NCBI GenBank assembly: GCA_029945375.1
Contig: CM057066.1
Location: forward strand, 1,054,001 to 1,118,000
Origin: Agaricus subrufescens
Taxonomy: Eukaryota > Basidiomycota > Agaricomycetes > Agaricales > Agaricaceae
Length of the DNA: 64,000 nt
Reading direction: 5' to 3'
The position numbers and the translations under genes are program-made. Positions 34,580 through 43,494 of the stretch are shown in pieces. The first letter of the stretch is position 1; the number at the start of each line of letters is the position of its first letter. The notes below the pieces were generated by a model. The model searched no databases, had not been told where the DNA came from, and worked only from the letters and a program-made list of their open reading frames with translations.

Positions 34580-37500
34580 TCATGAAGGAAGAATGACGAT
34601 ACCCAAAGATTCACGATGTTTTTCAAACAGCGGTTGTGATAATGGCTTGGTCAGGATGTCAGCAGGCATCTCGGCGGTTGGTAGCCAAGAGGTTTTGAGT
34701 TCTTTACCCATATACTGGCGGAGAAAGTGGTGCCGTACATCGATGTGCTTGGTTCGAGATGAAATGACTTCACGATTAGCAATTGATATAGCTGCGGAAT
34801 TGTCACAAAGGATAGGATAAGAAAATGGTATAGGAATATCCAGAAGCATCAAGAACGTTCGGAGCCACAGTGCCTCCTTGACTGCATGAGTCAAGGCGTA
34901 GTATTCGGCTTCTGCGGATGACAAGGCTACCGACTTTTGTTTGACCGCCGACCAGGAGATACAGCAACCGAAGAAGAAAAAACAAAAACCTGCTATGCTT
35001 CTTCGATTGTTGATGTCCGACGCCCAATCAGAATCTGAAAAACCGCAATGTTGGATAAAACCTTGAATACTCGGCGGAAACTGATCATTTCTTCGTCCGA
35101 ATATCATCCCCATTTTTCTAGTGCCTGCAATATAACGCAAAACGTTCTTGGCTGCTATCATGTGTTTTCGTGTAGGGCTAGAGTTATGTTGACCCAGAGT
35201 CATGCATACATATGCTATATCGGGTCGAGTGCACAGGGAAAGATATAGAAGACTTCCGACTAGACTTTGATATTTGGGTTTCAAATCTTCGTCAGAAATT
35301 GCAGGGAGTGCTCCCGGGGGAGGTTCCTTCATTTCTGAGAGCTGTGTCTTGATCGGTATCCCAAGTGGAGGCACGTCGACCATATTATAATCTTCTAGCA
35401 AATCGGAGATAAACGCTTCTTGTGACAAATATACAATTCGCTTTGAACGATCTCGTATGATCCGACAGCCAAGATATAATTGCGCAGGGCCTAAGTCAAC
35501 AATTGTAAGACGTTTGCGGAGTTGCATCAGGAACCAGTCGTATAGTTCTCGATTTGTGCAAGCAGTTAGGCCATCATCCACATGAATTGGTACAAAGAGT
35601 TGGAGTTTTCCTGAACGCGGCATGGGAATGGTAGGGTCGGGTGGAGTAGTCCATGAACCGTAAAAGAAAGCATGATCGACTTCACTCCGCTTCATGCCAA
35701 TGCCGCTCATTACTGTTAAAATCAATTGATAAAACTCGTAGGCTGCTTGTTTAAGACCATAAAGCGCTACGTTGAGTTTCAACACTAATGAAGGATCGGC
35801 AAGTGGGAAGCCTGGGATTTGGCGGATATATATGTCTTGTCGTAAACGCGCATGAAGGAAAGCGGTTTTACAATCCCAGCCATAGAGTTCAAGATCGTTC
35901 ACTGCCGCAAGTGAAAGGACTACCCTGATGCTCGCCATTCTCGTCACCGGAGCATATGTTTCACCATAGTCTTCGGGACGCTGACTGAAACCCTTCGCTA
36001 CTAACCGGGCTTTTTCTTCTCCTTCCTTTGGCACCCCCATATCGTCCAGTTTAAATGCAAACACCCATCTCACGTCAATAGCTTTACGTCCTTTCGGTAA
36101 AACACACTCATCCCAAGCTTTCATTTTCATCAAACTTTCGTATTCCCTTTCCATCGCTCTTTTAAACATTTCCCAATCCCTTCGTTTTTGTGCCTCTCGA
36201 TAACTCTCCGGCGCCTTGTTGTAACCATATGACGTTGCTACCATCGCTATGGGATTATCCAGTAGAAGTAATCTCGTCAAGATATCTTCACATTCCTCCA
36301 TCGCGAGTTTAGTAAATTCAGCCACATAGTCTCCATGAACGATCTCTTGTGTATCTCCATATGCGATGAGAGCCCTGATGGTTTCCGGTGAGTGAATTGG
36401 TTTGTTTCCCACATTCCGTTTTGATCGTCTGATGGCACGTTCTTTGATCTCATCAAGATACATTTCTCCTTTAGCTGTTCGTACTCGGCGTACATCAACA
36501 CCCCCATCCAACGAGGTTGGAAGAATAAGAGGGCGCGGAGTACCCAGGCGACCAGGACGTGACTCATCGAACACGACATCAGCGGAAAACGAATAAGAGC
36601 CAGATGTGGAGCGGACACGCCAGCCAATTCTACCCTCCTCGTAACCAACGAAAATTGCTTCATAGCGGCGAGGACCAGCTTTAGTACGCTTTTCTGGAGG
36701 TATGATGGGATAGCACAGGCACCCCCATACACGAAGGTGAGAGAGGTCTGGCTTATGACCAAAAATACGTTGAAAAGGAGTAATACCAGATGGCAGAGTG
36801 GAAGTAGGTAGCCGGTTCCGGAGGTATTGAATCGTCAGGACAGCATCTCCCCAAAATTGATCAGGCAAGCCTGAAGCAGCGAGAAGTGTCTGGCATCCAT
36901 CCTCGAGAGTACGTATGAATCGTTCAGCTTTTCCATTCTGATAATGAGCATAGGGAGCAGTCACTTGAGCAAGAACACCTGTTGAACGCAGGTGGTCCCC
37001 GAGCTTACCCGCAACAAGTTCCTTAGCACCATCAAGACGAACGGATCGAACAGAAGCAGAACACTGTTTCAACAGGAACGCTTCAGCCAAACAAAACGAT
37101 TCAAAAACATCCGTTCGGGAGGAAAGCAGATATGTAAAACCGAAATTGGAATAATCATCCAATATGGAAAAAGCATATCTGGCCTTCGAAGGAGTCCGAA
37201 CCGGCCAAGGACCACATACGTCAACATGGAGTAGGCCCCCGACGATATCAGCACGACCACCACGAGAGGGATGACTCTGTTGAGCTCCCTTTCCGATAGT
37301 ACAGGAAGGACAAATATCGCGGACGAAATCGCCAACAACAGTCACACCTTTCACATAATCTTTTGTGAGTGCTGAACGTGTGGCATCGAGACCCAGATGA
37401 CCGAAGCGTTGATGCCAAAGGTCAGGTGTCAAAGGGATCGAGGTAAGGAGAGATATTGCCCCAGAGGAAAGCTGTCGGAGGGTATTGATATATTGACAGC

Positions 37501-38296
37501 GTAACCATGAAAGTCCGCCGCAAGAAGTGACTGGCAAATCGAGAAGAGTACCGTCGACGCGAGCCAGTGAAAGAGCTGTTACACCGGGAGATGTAAAGGA
37601 GCACGATACACCCGAAGAAACAAGTCGACCGACGGATAGGAGGTTAACTGGAACTGCTGGAGCGAAGAGACAACCACGCAGTTGAACGCGAAGAAGTCCT
37701 GAGGGGGAATTAAAGCAGAGGCATACAGTACCACGGCCAAGGATAGGAAGTTGAGAGTTATTAGCGGTAGACACAGGTACCGTGAATGAATCATCGAGCG
37801 TTGAGAAAAGATCTTTGTTATTGAAGATGTGATGAGTCGAGCCCGAATCCAGTAGAGCCTCGAAGGAGCCGATAAATCTCTCATCTTCTAGCATGACAAG
37901 GTCATCATCACTCGCTTTGCAATTCATCACAACGGGTGGATAGAGAGAAGAAGAGAAATCGGCATTAATGGAAGACGGCAGTACAACATTCGCACTATAC
38001 ATTTCGTCATCATTGTCCCCACCCCCATCGTCCAAAACAATTTCATCAACAGCTTCAACTGGTTCCTCAGCCTGAGCGGTAAGATGAGCCTGAGGTCGTG
38101 GTTTGAAATTTGGATCACGACGTGTAGAAGAATTCGCAGCAGGAGGTTTTGCAGCTGATGTAGAAGGAACTGTATTACGATCGCGATCTCGAGTAAGAGT
38201 TTTCAAGGAAGAGGAGCTGTCTTTCAAGCGGAAATTATGAAGGATCGATTGATCAAGTAGACGTCGAATGGTGCTGAAGACGAAATCGACTCTCAA
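34580..38296 (-). CDS. copia pol polyprotein (PR-IN-RT-RH)
   Basis: A single frame of about 1,240 codons. Protease: FEALLDSGSTHHIF (DSG) near residue 150. Integrase: the HHCC finger LWHQRFGHLG with CPSCTIGK, then LHVDVCGPW, VRLDGAKELV and GKAERFIRTL as the DDE core. RT: KARLVAKGFSQRPEDYGETYAPV, YGWDCKTAFLHARL and PIHVDDGL (HVDD in the usual YVDD place). RNase H: GFSDSDWASDINNRRSIAGF, SSAEAEYYAL, LCDNSAAISI and SSRTKHIDVRHHF. The first triplet of the frame at 38296 is TTG, not ATG. The frame stays open further upstream, so it is probably the downstream part of a longer gag-pol. No zinc knuckle is seen before the protease. No stop interrupts pol. Confidence 0.94.
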   Translation of the reverse strand: MRVDFVFSTIRRLLDQSILHNFRLKDSSSSLKTLTRDRDRNTVPSTSAAKPPAANSSTRRDPNFKPRPQAHLTAQAEEPVEAVDEIVLDDGGGDNDDEMYSANVVLPSSINADFSSSLYPPVVMNCKASDDDLVMLEDERFIGSFEALLDSGSTHHIFNNKDLFSTLDDSFTVPVSTANNSQLPILGRGTVCLCFNSPSGLLRVQLRGCLFAPAVPVNLLSVGRLVSSGVSCSFTSPGVTALSLARVDGTLLDLPVTSCGGLSWLRCQYINTLRQLSSGAISLLTSIPLTPDLWHQRFGHLGLDATRSALTKDYVKGVTVVGDFVRDICPSCTIGKGAQQSHPSRGGRADIVGGLLHVDVCGPWPVRTPSKARYAFSILDDYSNFGFTYLLSSRTDVFESFCLAEAFLLKQCSASVRSVRLDGAKELVAGKLGDHLRSTGVLAQVTAPYAHYQNGKAERFIRTLEDGCQTLLAASGLPDQFWGDAVLTIQYLRNRLPTSTLPSGITPFQRIFGHKPDLSHLRVWGCLCYPIIPPEKRTKAGPRRYEAIFVGYEEGRIGWRVRSTSGSYSFSADVVFDESRPGRLGTPRPLILPTSLDGGVDVRRVRTAKGEMYLDEIKERAIRRSKRNVGNKPIHSPETIRALIAYGDTQEIVHGDYVAEFTKLAMEECEDILTRLLLLDNPIAMVATSYGYNKAPESYREAQKRRDWEMFKRAMEREYESLMKMKAWDECVLPKGRKAIDVRWVFAFKLDDMGVPKEGEEKARLVAKGFSQRPEDYGETYAPVTRMASIRVVLSLAAVNDLELYGWDCKTAFLHARLRQDIYIRQIPGFPLADPSLVLKLNVALYGLKQAAYEFYQLILTVMSGIGMKRSEVDHAFFYGSWTTPPDPTIPMPRSGKLQLFVPIHVDDGLTACTNRELYDWFLMQLRKRLTIVDLGPAQLYLGCRIIRDRSKRIVYLSQEAFISDLLEDYNMVDVPPLGIPIKTQLSEMKEPPPGALPAISDEDLKPKYQSLVGSLLYLSLCTRPDIAYVCMTLGQHNSSPTRKHMIAAKNVLRYIAGTRKMGMIFGRRNDQFPPSIQGFIQHCGFSDSDWASDINNRRSIAGFCFFFFGCCISWSAVKQKSVALSSAEAEYYALTHAVKEALWLRTFLMLLDIPIPFSYPILCDNSAAISIANREVISSRTKHIDVRHHFLRQYMGKELKTSWLPTAEMPADILTKPLSQPLFEKHRESLGIVILPS

Positions 38297-38389
38297 GTTA
38301 GGATTTGATGCGACTTGATCATAGGCGTCAGTTTTTATGGACGCGATTATTCCAAAGGAGGGGAGTGGACGGAAGAAGGTATCGAGAGC

Positions 38390-38830
38390 ATGGACAGCAT
38401 CGATTCGATATTGAGAATCGCAAACTCGGCTAAAGTCAGCGAGCCAGCGTTTGCAATACCCCCTTCTTATGTAGTACCGGCGTCGACTGCTGCACCTATA
38501 ATTAATAATTCTTCTATTCCTTCTCTTATTAATTCTTCTCCTCGTACTATCCCTTCTCTTTCAAACTTGGACTATCTGGAGGGATCATCAAACTTCGATG
38601 CTTGGGATGATGGTGTCCGAACGATACTCGACGGCCTTGGATATTTGGACCACATTTACGACCCTGCATACGATCCCCCAAATCAAATTTACTCCATGTC
38701 GATTTGCCCTACTTTATCCGCTTCCCCCACAAATGATGAACTACATGCTGCACGAAACTGGCAGTCTGTGGATAGCATCGCACGACATGTCCTTTTGGGA
38801 AGAATCACTAAGGAAGTGGCTGGGTCATGG
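38390..38830 (+). CDS. gag-like segment on the opposite strand to pol
   Basis: A + strand frame beginning MDSIDSILRIANS and including LDYLEGSSNFDAWDDGVRTI, LGYLDHIYDPAYDP and WQSVDSIARHVLLGRI. This is the pattern of copia gag N-terminal domains (tryptophan, then hydrophobic spacing and DxxAxxxI/LLxxI). Pol and the Pro-rich segment on either side read on the minus strand, so this piece appears inverted. It loses sense near the G-run at 38828-38836. The minus strand is also partly open here, so strand choice rests on the protein pattern. Confidence 0.55.
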
Positions 38831-39593
38831 GGGGGGGTTGAAGCGAAGGTGGCTGCTGTCCATATGGCAATCCTTGAGTAGGATGCGAAGAAAAATTAAA
38901 AGGTTGAGAATAAGGTTGAGAAAAAACATGCTGAGGAAAGAAATAAGGCTGTGTTTGGTTTTGAAAATAAGGAGGATAAGGAGGATGATTATAATTTGAA
39001 ACGAAATTATTGGTCGGATGAGGAGGATGTTGTGAATAATTATTTTGAAAAGGTGGATGAACTGGTGGAATTGGTGGAACTGGTGGAATTGGTGGAACTG
39101 GGTAATTAGGAACGAATGGTGAAGGTAAGGAAGGAGTGCCCGAAGGTCTATTCCCCAAAATTGGTGAAGGGGTAAGACTTGTATTTTCTGAATGCAAAAA
39201 GGGGGATTGAGGCGACTGCTCATGAATCGTTGGCAATGCCGGATGTGAAGAAAAATGGGGATTAAAGGTGGGAGCTTCGGGCGCTGAAGGGTGAAGGGAA
39301 TTATTGGATATATGCGCAAAGCGCTGAATCGGAGGAAAATGAATGTCTATGCTACCAGACGAAGGATTACTATTTAATGAAGAAGAATGTGAAACAGAAG
39401 GATTCAAAAAAGGATGATTTGGTTGTGAATTTGAAAGCAAAATACGGTTACCATCTGGAGGGTTCAATGCTTGTGATATTGAGGAAGTGTCATTGCCGAA
39501 ATTTGGTGGGGGATTTCGTAGTCGTCGTCCAGGCATAATTTTATGATTGTATGCGGTTGAATAACTTGGTTTGGGTGGATATATGCGTTGCAA
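38808..39593 (-). CDS. Pro/Asn/Ser-rich gag N-terminal segment of copia
   Basis: An open minus-strand frame of about 260 codons after the primer site, beginning near PGRRLRNPPPNFG. It is very rich in Pro, Asn, Ser, Gln and Tyr, with PVPPIPPVPPIPPVHPP repeats. It probably encodes the disordered N-terminal part of gag. It runs into a stop just past a C/G homopolymer at 38828-38836, where the inverted segment begins. Its own first ATG is uncertain. Confidence 0.55.
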   Translation of the reverse strand: MQRIYPPKPSYSTAYNHKIMPGRRLRNPPPNFGNDTSSISQALNPPDGNRILLSNSQPNHPFLNPSVSHSSSLNSNPSSGSIDIHFPPIQRFAHISNNSLHPSAPEAPTFNPHFSSHPALPTIHEQSPQSPFLHSENTSLTPSPILGNRPSGTPSLPSPFVPNYPVPPIPPVPPIPPVHPPFQNNYSQHPPHPTNNFVSNYNHPPYPPYFQNQTQPYFFPQHVFSQPYSQPFNFSSHPTQGLPYGQQPPSLQPPPMTQPLP

Positions 39594-39660
39594 TCTATCC
39601 TGATAATCTATAACTCGTGAGCTGTTTGAAATCTAACGTACCCTACAGTCGGTTTATGGC

Positions 39661-39673
39661 GGGGCCCATAACC
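39661..39673 (-). other. copia primer-binding site (half-tRNA initiator Met)
   Basis: In element orientation GGTTATGGGCCCC directly follows the 5' LTR. It is complementary to the anticodon arm of eukaryotic initiator tRNA-Met (GGGCCCAUAACC), not to its 3' end. This is the half-tRNA priming mode known for Drosophila copia and yeast Ty5. Confidence 0.8.
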
Positions 39674-39945
39674 TGTTGACTGTAGACAACGTAGATACGT
39701 CAGCTTTCAGCTGAGAGAGAACAACTGAATTGATATCACCTGTAGACAACGTAGATACGTCACTACAGGAAAACAATGTCAATAGAGAAAGAAAAGGAGG
39801 TAAAGGAACACACATACGCTTTCAGCTGAGAGAGAACAACTGAAAGCGAATGTAGGAAGAACGCGACAAGTAATCTACGTAGTCACATGATAATCTACAC
39901 GCATCACCTGACTAATCTATATAGCGTCTTTATGCATTTTCAACA
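39674..39945 (-). repeat. copia LTR (element 5' LTR)
   Basis: 272 bp, read base by base as identical to the left LTR at 34194-34465. It begins TGTTGA and ends TCAACA in element orientation. Confidence 0.95.
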
Positions 39946-39950
39946 GACTC
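39946..39950 (+). repeat. 5-bp target-site duplication of the copia element (right)
   Basis: GACTC following the right LTR, matching 34189-34193. Confidence 0.93.
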
Positions 39951-42812
39951 ATCAGATCGTCGCCGGAATTCACGGCCACCTTGGTCTCATTATGTAACGT
40001 ATGTGTCGAAACGGGAACGTGGCCGTCACACTTCAAAGAATCAATCTCGGTCATTATCCCCAAACCTGGAAAACCGACATACGATAGGATCAAGTCGTTC
40101 CGACCTATAGTATTACTCAACACAACAGGTAAATTGTTCGAGAAGGTTATAGCCACCCGACTACAATTCGACGGTATCTCCCACAAAATCGTCCACCCAT
40201 GCCAAACCGGAGGCATTCTTCAACGATCCACAGAAGATGCCGCCATCGCCATTACCCACTGCGTCAGAAACGCTTGGAGTCGTAAACAGGTTGTTTCAGT
40301 TCTCGCTTTTGACATCGCCCAATTTTTCCCATCCCTGAATCATTCTATATTATGTGATACGCTAACCCATTATGGCTATCCACCACAGATCGTCTCATTT
40401 TTTCGCAATTATCTAGTTGATCGCTATACGTCATACAACATAAACAACAAAAAGTCCCCTAAATACGCTTGTGACGTAGGAGTCGGACAAGGAAGCGCTC
40501 TCTCGCCAATCCTTTCCGCACTCTATATTTCTCCTATTTTTCATCTCTTGGACCACTGGATCGTAAATGACGAGTCTTTCATTAAACCTATTTCCTCTTT
40601 CCTCTCTTACGTTGACGATGGTTTACTTGTAGCTACGGACTCAGATTATCATAGCACCCACGAATCTCTCATCCGCGCGTATACTCATATCACATCTCTA
40701 TTTACAGATTTTGGTTTGGTTATGGAACACTCCAAAACCGAACTCTTCAACTTCGCCAAAAAACCTGGAGATCCCAATCCTCCCATCGATCTCGGCGTTG
40801 AACCATACACAAGAGATCATCCCCTTACCCCCAAAGACGTCTGGAGATATCTAGGCGTCTTCTTCGACCGCTCACTCACCTTCAAGTATCATGTCAAGAG
40901 ATACGCCACACGTTCGTTCTCAGCCGCAAAATGCCTTAAAATCCTAGGCAACTCGGCGCGTGGCCTCAACCCCACCCATAAACGCCTCCTATACACATCA
41001 TGCGTTATCCCTATCGCTACATACGGACTTGGATGTTGGTATAGACCTGGTACCCGCGGATTCATCGCCAACACCAAAATCTTCAACGCTATGCACCGGT
41101 CTGCATCACTGTGGATCACTGGCGCATTCCGCACCACCCCTACAGGAGGAGCATTAGCCATGGCCGGCCTCACGCCCATGCACATAATCCTCAAAAAACT
41201 GCACGACAAGTCCAAAGCTAGGATCGCCACCCTACATCGGGGTCACCCCATTCTCGCCCTCACATACAAACGTATGGCCCAAGGAACTAAATTACACCCA
41301 GAGAGCCTAGAGATGATGTCTAAGACCAGAAGGAAAACCGCTAAGTCACCGCTTGACGTCAGTAGTCTCGACCTCATCGCTGAAACCTTCCATCCCACGC
41401 ATCCCAAAGCCACTCCAGGCCAGCGGTTCATGGACGTACATTACGACAAACTCACCCTCGTCATCCCCCCCTCATCCCTCAAAGCCCCCAAAGACGAGAT
41501 CGAAGCTCACCACGATCTTGTCTCCAAAATCATTTCCACCCCCGCCGACCACTCCATATGGGCAGTCATGGCGGGCAAGAGACAAAAAGAAGACGTGTTT
41601 GACCCACTCGACCCCTCCATACCCAAACACGTCCATGCGGCCTATTCCATTACTCATAAAGGCTTGCTCATATCATCCAACACCCTCCCGGCAGGAAGAA
41701 GAACGTCTATCGCCAACGCCCACACATGGTCGGCCATCATGGCTATCACTAAAATCACACAATATATCCACGATCATCCGCGCCACTCTATACGCCATGT
41801 TCAACTTCTTTCGCCGTGCGTTCCCGTCCTACGCGGACACATATTCAATAGTGCGTCTCATAAGGGACGGTCTATCAACATTGCTCTTGCCGGAGCACTC
41901 AGCGATCTGGTGGAAGCTGCTCCACATATTCACATCACTATCACCGGTTTCCGCGCCGCCAGCATGCCACGATGCAAACACAAAACCTTCGACCGCAGCT
42001 GCGCACCATGCATAGTCAAACGCACCGCCACAAACGCTAGACACGCCTCATACGATCGCAAAACAATCTTCCCCCCTTCCCAAACTCTACAAAAACGACA
42101 CCTCGCCATAGAACAGGAAGCGACTGCTCAATGGACACAAGAATTCCACAACCCGGAATCGAAATTTTTCAAAGGGAAGAGATTCCTACCCATGACGGAT
42201 GGAGAGTCAGACGAACACCTTGCCCCTACCACTCATGGTAATGGCCCGTGGATGGGAACATATTTCTTTACCTCCGCCGCCGAATCCACTCAATTGTACG
42301 CAAGGTTCTGCCGGGCCGTTACTAACCACGCCCCCATCGGCAGTTACCGCGAACGGTTTTTCGCTAACTCCGACCCCCCTCCTACCACCACATGCCCCAG
42401 TCACCGTCACACCCTCGAAACTCGGCGTCACATTCTCAACGAGTGCTCTTGGTACGCTAGACGCGTCGACCATGACTACACCCGTATCGAGGACGTCATT
42501 TTGTTCCTCATAGACAATCCCAAGGCCTTCTCTTTCCAAGGCCCCTCATGCCCCAGGAAAGAGGAGGACAAGTGGAACGTTCATGTCGAACACATGCACC
42601 GCCTCAAAAACCACCGCCAAAGTCTTTTGGGCCTAGACCCCATTCCTCATTCCGACCCCATCTTCATACGCGAGAAACCGGGCCCCACTTTCGCCCAACT
42701 CTTCATCCCCGTCACCATCATACACTCCGACGAACATATTGAAATCCGCCCTATTCCAGCAGCGGAATATCATAACTACCAAGAAGCCAGGGGCGGCAAC
42801 CCCGAGGCTTAG
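39951..42812 (+). CDS. LINE ORF2, 3' part (reverse transcriptase and tail)
   Basis: The continuation of ORF2 beyond the copia insert. RT motifs: SVIIPKPGKPTYDRIKSFRP, VVSVLAFDIAQFFPSLNH, VGQGSALSPILSALYISPIF and the active site SFLSYVDDGLLVATDSD (YVDD). After the RT, a region resembling a worn RNase H lies between AAYSITHKGLLISS and HITITGFRAAS. It has an AHTWSAIMAI helix, but I see no clear acidic triad. Near the end, a Cys/His motif with CPSHRHTLETRRHILNEC is typical of LINE C-termini. The frame ends at 42810-42812. RT catalytic residues look intact, but the ORF is cut off from its endonuclease by the insertion. Confidence 0.92.
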   Translation: MRSSPEFTATLVSLCNVCVETGTWPSHFKESISVIIPKPGKPTYDRIKSFRPIVLLNTTGKLFEKVIATRLQFDGISHKIVHPCQTGGILQRSTEDAAIAITHCVRNAWSRKQVVSVLAFDIAQFFPSLNHSILCDTLTHYGYPPQIVSFFRNYLVDRYTSYNINNKKSPKYACDVGVGQGSALSPILSALYISPIFHLLDHWIVNDESFIKPISSFLSYVDDGLLVATDSDYHSTHESLIRAYTHITSLFTDFGLVMEHSKTELFNFAKKPGDPNPPIDLGVEPYTRDHPLTPKDVWRYLGVFFDRSLTFKYHVKRYATRSFSAAKCLKILGNSARGLNPTHKRLLYTSCVIPIATYGLGCWYRPGTRGFIANTKIFNAMHRSASLWITGAFRTTPTGGALAMAGLTPMHIILKKLHDKSKARIATLHRGHPILALTYKRMAQGTKLHPESLEMMSKTRRKTAKSPLDVSSLDLIAETFHPTHPKATPGQRFMDVHYDKLTLVIPPSSLKAPKDEIEAHHDLVSKIISTPADHSIWAVMAGKRQKEDVFDPLDPSIPKHVHAAYSITHKGLLISSNTLPAGRRTSIANAHTWSAIMAITKITQYIHDHPRHSIRHVQLLSPCVPVLRGHIFNSASHKGRSINIALAGALSDLVEAAPHIHITITGFRAASMPRCKHKTFDRSCAPCIVKRTATNARHASYDRKTIFPPSQTLQKRHLAIEQEATAQWTQEFHNPESKFFKGKRFLPMTDGESDEHLAPTTHGNGPWMGTYFFTSAAESTQLYARFCRAVTNHAPIGSYRERFFANSDPPPTTTCPSHRHTLETRRHILNECSWYARRVDHDYTRIEDVILFLIDNPKAFSFQGPSCPRKEEDKWNVHVEHMHRLKNHRQSLLGLDPIPHSDPIFIREKPGPTFAQLFIPVTIIHSDEHIEIRPIPAAEYHNYQEARGGNPEA

Positions 42813-43275
42813 GCTTTACCAAGTTGCGAATAGAGCGGTCGAGGAAGGTCTCTATTGGCTTGGCGGTCTTCGGACCGTGCCAAACTTATTCAGGTCCTGT
42901 AACGGTAATCGGTCCCTGACCGTCCTGGATCCCCATGCGCTTGCGCATACCCTGGTTCAGTTTCCGGCTTGACTTCTCGGTTCCAAAATCATTTCTCTAT
43001 TTCCCTTCTTCATGCGTCTCATGATACGGTCATGTACTTATATTCTAAGTCTCTTTCAATCTCCTTCTGTACTCATTTCTCCGCCTCAGCTTCTACTATG
43101 TCGCTTGGGGCACCTGTCTTGCTACGTGGTCTTGTATGTCTCAGGTTTCGTTTTCATTTATTTTTCTCTTTTTTGTTGTCCGGCGATTTGTATTTACCAT
43201 CTTTTTCCTGGCCTCCGGCCAGGAGCGCTACGCGATCGGGCGGCGCTTAATAAAATTTGATTTAAAAAAAAAAAA
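42813..43275 (+). other. LINE 3' UTR and poly-A tail
   Basis: About 450 nt of noncoding element 3' end, then A12 at 43264-43275, bordered by the right target duplication. Confidence 0.85.
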
Positions 43276-43290
43276 ACTGTGTCACCGTCA
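43276..43290 (+). repeat. 15-bp target-site duplication of the non-LTR element (right)
   Basis: The same 15 bases as 29735-29749, directly after the poly-A. Confidence 0.92.
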
Positions 43291-43494
43291 CTCTGCCGTC
43301 ACTAGTCGTTTTCTTTTTTTGGTAGGGCTTTAGAACTTCACATATGATCCACATTTCTTCTGGCTCATGCTTCTCGTCTTCAAGTAAAGGTAGAGTCCAA
43401 ACATCGTTAATGTGGTCAAAAGTAAGAACAATTTAAGCTCAGAAATACATTGGGGATCGAACTTCCAAAACATAGATCAAAACATACTAGTCTT

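Larger units (their letters stand above)
34194..39945 (-). mobile_element. Ty1/copia LTR retrotransposon
   Basis: 5,752 bp, coding mainly on the minus strand, inserted in LINE ORF2. Terminal LTRs of 272 bp begin TGTTGA and end TCAACA in element orientation and look identical. A primer-binding site adjoins the right LTR, a G-rich polypurine tract adjoins the left LTR, and flanking GACTC duplications are perfect. Pol is one long open frame with protease, integrase, RT and RNase H in copia order. The gag region is rearranged: a segment with gag-like coding potential lies on the opposite strand. Confidence 0.95.
29750..43275 (+). mobile_element. non-LTR (LINE) retrotransposon, split by a copia element
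   Basis: A two-ORF LINE bounded by a 15-bp target-site duplication and ending in 12 A residues (43264-43275). ORF1 is gag-like with zinc knuckles. ORF2 has an APE-type endonuclease, reverse transcriptase, an RNase-H-like region and a terminal Cys/His motif. The element looks full length. A Ty1/copia element at 34194-39945 interrupts ORF2 in the reverse-transcriptase N-terminus. Taking out the copia element and one copy of its 5-bp target duplication leaves ORF2 in frame, so the LINE ORF2 was intact when hit. Clade assignment (I/Tad-like) is uncertain. Without the copia insert it would be about 7.8 kb. Confidence 0.93.

Noticed and set aside
38315..38389. Upstream extension of the + gag-like frame from a TTG codon
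   Set aside because: The minus-strand frame leading into pol is open here too and reads sensibly, so this part is more likely minus-strand gag.
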